A DNA stretch of 64,000 bases, from NCBI RefSeq assembly GCF_002217435.1, contig NZ_MUHF01000014.1, forward strand, positions 1 through 64,000, written 5' to 3'. Positions 62,475 through 64,000 of this stretch are shown here, piece by piece. The translations under genes and the position numbers were made by a program. The stretch is from Flavobacterium reichenbachii. Its GTDB lineage: Bacteria; Bacteroidota; Bacteroidia; Flavobacteriales; Flavobacteriaceae. The notes beneath the pieces were generated by a model. The model ran no database searches and was not told the DNA's origin. It worked only from the letters and a program-made list of their open reading frames with translations. The stretch's first letter is position 1, and each line of letters begins with the position of its first letter.

Positions 62475-64000
62475 TTATTTACTTTCTTTTTCGTACTCGT
62501 CAATATGATCAAATTCAGGATAATGTTTTCTGGCTTTAGACCACATAAAATAAATTGCCGGAATAACAAAAAGCGTTAAAGCCAAGGAGAAAATAGTTCC
62601 TCCCACAATTACAACTCCCATACCAATTCTACTTGTAGAAGCAGCTCCAAGTGACATTGCAATTGGCAATGCTCCTAAAGCAATCGCGAGACTGGTCATC
62701 AAAATCGGACGAAGACGCGCTTCTGAAGCTTCTAAAATTGCTTCTAATTTTGGTTTTCCCTGCTCACGCAGCTGATTCGCAAATTCTACAATCAAAATAC
62801 CATTTTTAGTTACCAGACCAATTAACATTACAGTTCCAATCTGGCTGAATATATTCCACGTTTGGTTAAATAACCATAATGAAAATAAAGCTCCCGCAAC
62901 AGCCATTGGCACAGTTAAGATTATAATAAAAGGATCTATAAAACTTTCAAATTGTGCAGCAAGTATTAAAAAGATTAACAATAAAGCCAGTCCAAAAGCA
63001 AAAGAAGTATTAGAACTGCTTTCTACAAAATCTCGGGATTCTCCACTTAAATCTGTTGTAAAACTTTCGTCTAAAACTTTAGCTTTTATCTGATCCATTG
63101 CTTCAATACCGTCACTGATGCTTTTTCCTGGCGCTAAACCAGCAGAAACTGTAGCCGACATATAACGATTGTTGTGGTATAACTGCGGTGGATTACTTTG
63201 TTCTTCTACGTTTACAACATTATCCATTTGGATTAACTCGCCACTTTTATTTTTAACAAACATAGAAGTTAAATCCAAAGGTTTAGATCGGTCTTTTTGA
63301 TCAAACTGTCCGATTACCTGATATTGTTTTCCGTTTTTAATAAAATAACCAAAACGCTGTCCGCTTAACGAAAGCTGTAAAGTCTGTGCAATATCAATAA
63401 TAGAAATTCCTAAACTCTCTGCTTTTGCACGATCAATACTTACGTTAATTTCAGGTTTATTAAATTTTAAGTTCACATCGGTAATAGAGAATACATCACT
63501 TTTACCAACTTCATCCATAAAAACTGGAATTTTTTCTCTTAATTTTTCAAAATTTGGCGCTTGAATGATATACTGAATCGGTAAACCTCCACGTCTGTTT
63601 ACTGAAATTGTAGGCTGCTGAATTACCGATGTTTTTGCATCTGGATATTTTTTTGTCCATTTGGATAATTGATCTGCAATATCTTTCTGAGATCTCTTTC
63701 TTTCATCGGGCTGTTTTAACGAAAGTCTGATAAAACCAGAATTTGCTGCCGAGCCTCCAGATCCTGGTGCCGTAATAACTAAACTTACTTTTTTCTCCGG
63801 AATAGAATCATCAACCAATTGTGACATTTCCTGCATAAAGCGGTTGGTATATTCATAAGAAGAACCTTCTGGAGTAGTCATACGCATCGTTACAGAACTA
63901 CGGTCGTCATAAGGAGCTGTTTCCTTTGGAAGGATTGTAAAAAACAAATAAATCAATCCGAAACAAGCGATCAAAATCGGGAAACTAATCCATTTTTTAT
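62475..64000 (-). CDS. RND efflux permease (C-terminal half; cut by the window edge)
   Basis: The frame is open to the end of the window (KKWISFPILIACFGLIYLFF), so about 508 of roughly 1,040 residues are present. It comprises TM7, the second periplasmic loop (SVTMRMTTPEGSSYEYTNRF, GGSAANSGFIRLSLKQPDER) and TM8-12, including QIGTVMLIGLVTKNGILIVE and ASEARLRPILMTSLAIALGA. HAE1-type proton-driven drug exporter. Operon with the TolC-family gene downstream; a membrane-fusion protein gene is expected beyond the window. Confidence 0.94.
   Translation of the reverse strand, partial: KKWISFPILIACFGLIYLFFTILPKETAPYDDRSSVTMRMTTPEGSSYEYTNRFMQEMSQLVDDSIPEKKVSLVITAPGSGGSAANSGFIRLSLKQPDERKRSQKDIADQLSKWTKKYPDAKTSVIQQPTISVNRRGGLPIQYIIQAPNFEKLREKIPVFMDEVGKSDVFSITDVNLKFNKPEINVSIDRAKAESLGISIIDIAQTLQLSLSGQRFGYFIKNGKQYQVIGQFDQKDRSKPLDLTSMFVKNKSGELIQMDNVVNVEEQSNPPQLYHNNRYMSATVSAGLAPGKSISDGIEAMDQIKAKVLDESFTTDLSGESRDFVESSSNTSFAFGLALLLIFLILAAQFESFIDPFIIILTVPMAVAGALFSLWLFNQTWNIFSQIGTVMLIGLVTKNGILIVEFANQLREQGKPKLEAILEASEARLRPILMTSLAIALGALPIAMSLGAASTSRIGMGVVIVGGTIFSLALTLFVIPAIYFMWSKARKHYPEFDHIDEYEKESK

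Overview
The window looks like the chromosome of a Flavobacterium-type Bacteroidota. The DNA is AT-rich. A type IX secretion substrate with a type B C-terminal sorting domain is followed by a PorP/SprF-like protein. Promoters of the TTG-N20-TANNTTTG class can be seen, and the conjugation genes are of the Bacteroides CTn (TraI-N) type. The core-like genes are mainly at the right end: tRNA-Arg, apt, pheT, an aldehyde dehydrogenase with its DUF779 partner, a bestrophin, and a TolC/RND efflux pair. Most of the rest is accessory.

Layout. 0-2.1 kb: end of a giant repeat protein secreted by T9SS, then PorP/SprF. 2.5-6.5 kb: an IS6-type insertion sequence that has cut off the 5' end of a cupin gene, then SDR / alpha-beta hydrolase / SDR genes. 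7.1-13.9 kb: small accessory genes (an SMI1/KNR4 protein, a DUF4269 protein) and a redox group (AraC regulator, SDR, NmrA-like protein, and an HxlR regulator divergent from a quinone-reductase-like gene plus an NTF2-like gene). 15.1-24.1 kb: an envelope-lipid module with two PAP2 phosphatase paralogs at its ends. Between them lie a diacylglycerol-kinase-like protein, an LtaS-type sulfatase-fold transferase, a TonB-type barrel, a sensor kinase and its response regulator. 25.1-30.7 kb: a tight four-gene operon (patatin phospholipase, caspase-like protease, unknown protein, ComEC-like metallo-beta-lactamase-fold hydrolase), which is the best candidate here for an undescribed conflict/defence system. 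32.0-33.6 kb: a T5orf172 (GIY-YIG-like) protein. 33.7-39.1 kb: six minus-strand accessory genes separated by related imperfect inverted repeats, like gene cassettes. 39.5-53.6 kb: a damaged integrative conjugative element with ssb, DUF932 and PRTRC genes on the plus strand and traN to traI on the minus strand. It ends where traG and a serine recombinase are both cut at the same point, against a tRNA-Arg gene. 53.7-64 kb: housekeeping genes.

Repeats tie the accessory part together. An 80-bp palindrome (TTTTGTGCCG/CGGCACAAAA hairpin) occurs four times. Three copies sit next to a roughly 500-bp unit whose minus strand keeps a long charged reading frame with no usable start codon. A second repeat family, with core CAACTTTCCATTAAGC, lies between single accessory genes.

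All functional assignments come from reading motifs and from family knowledge. No database search was run.
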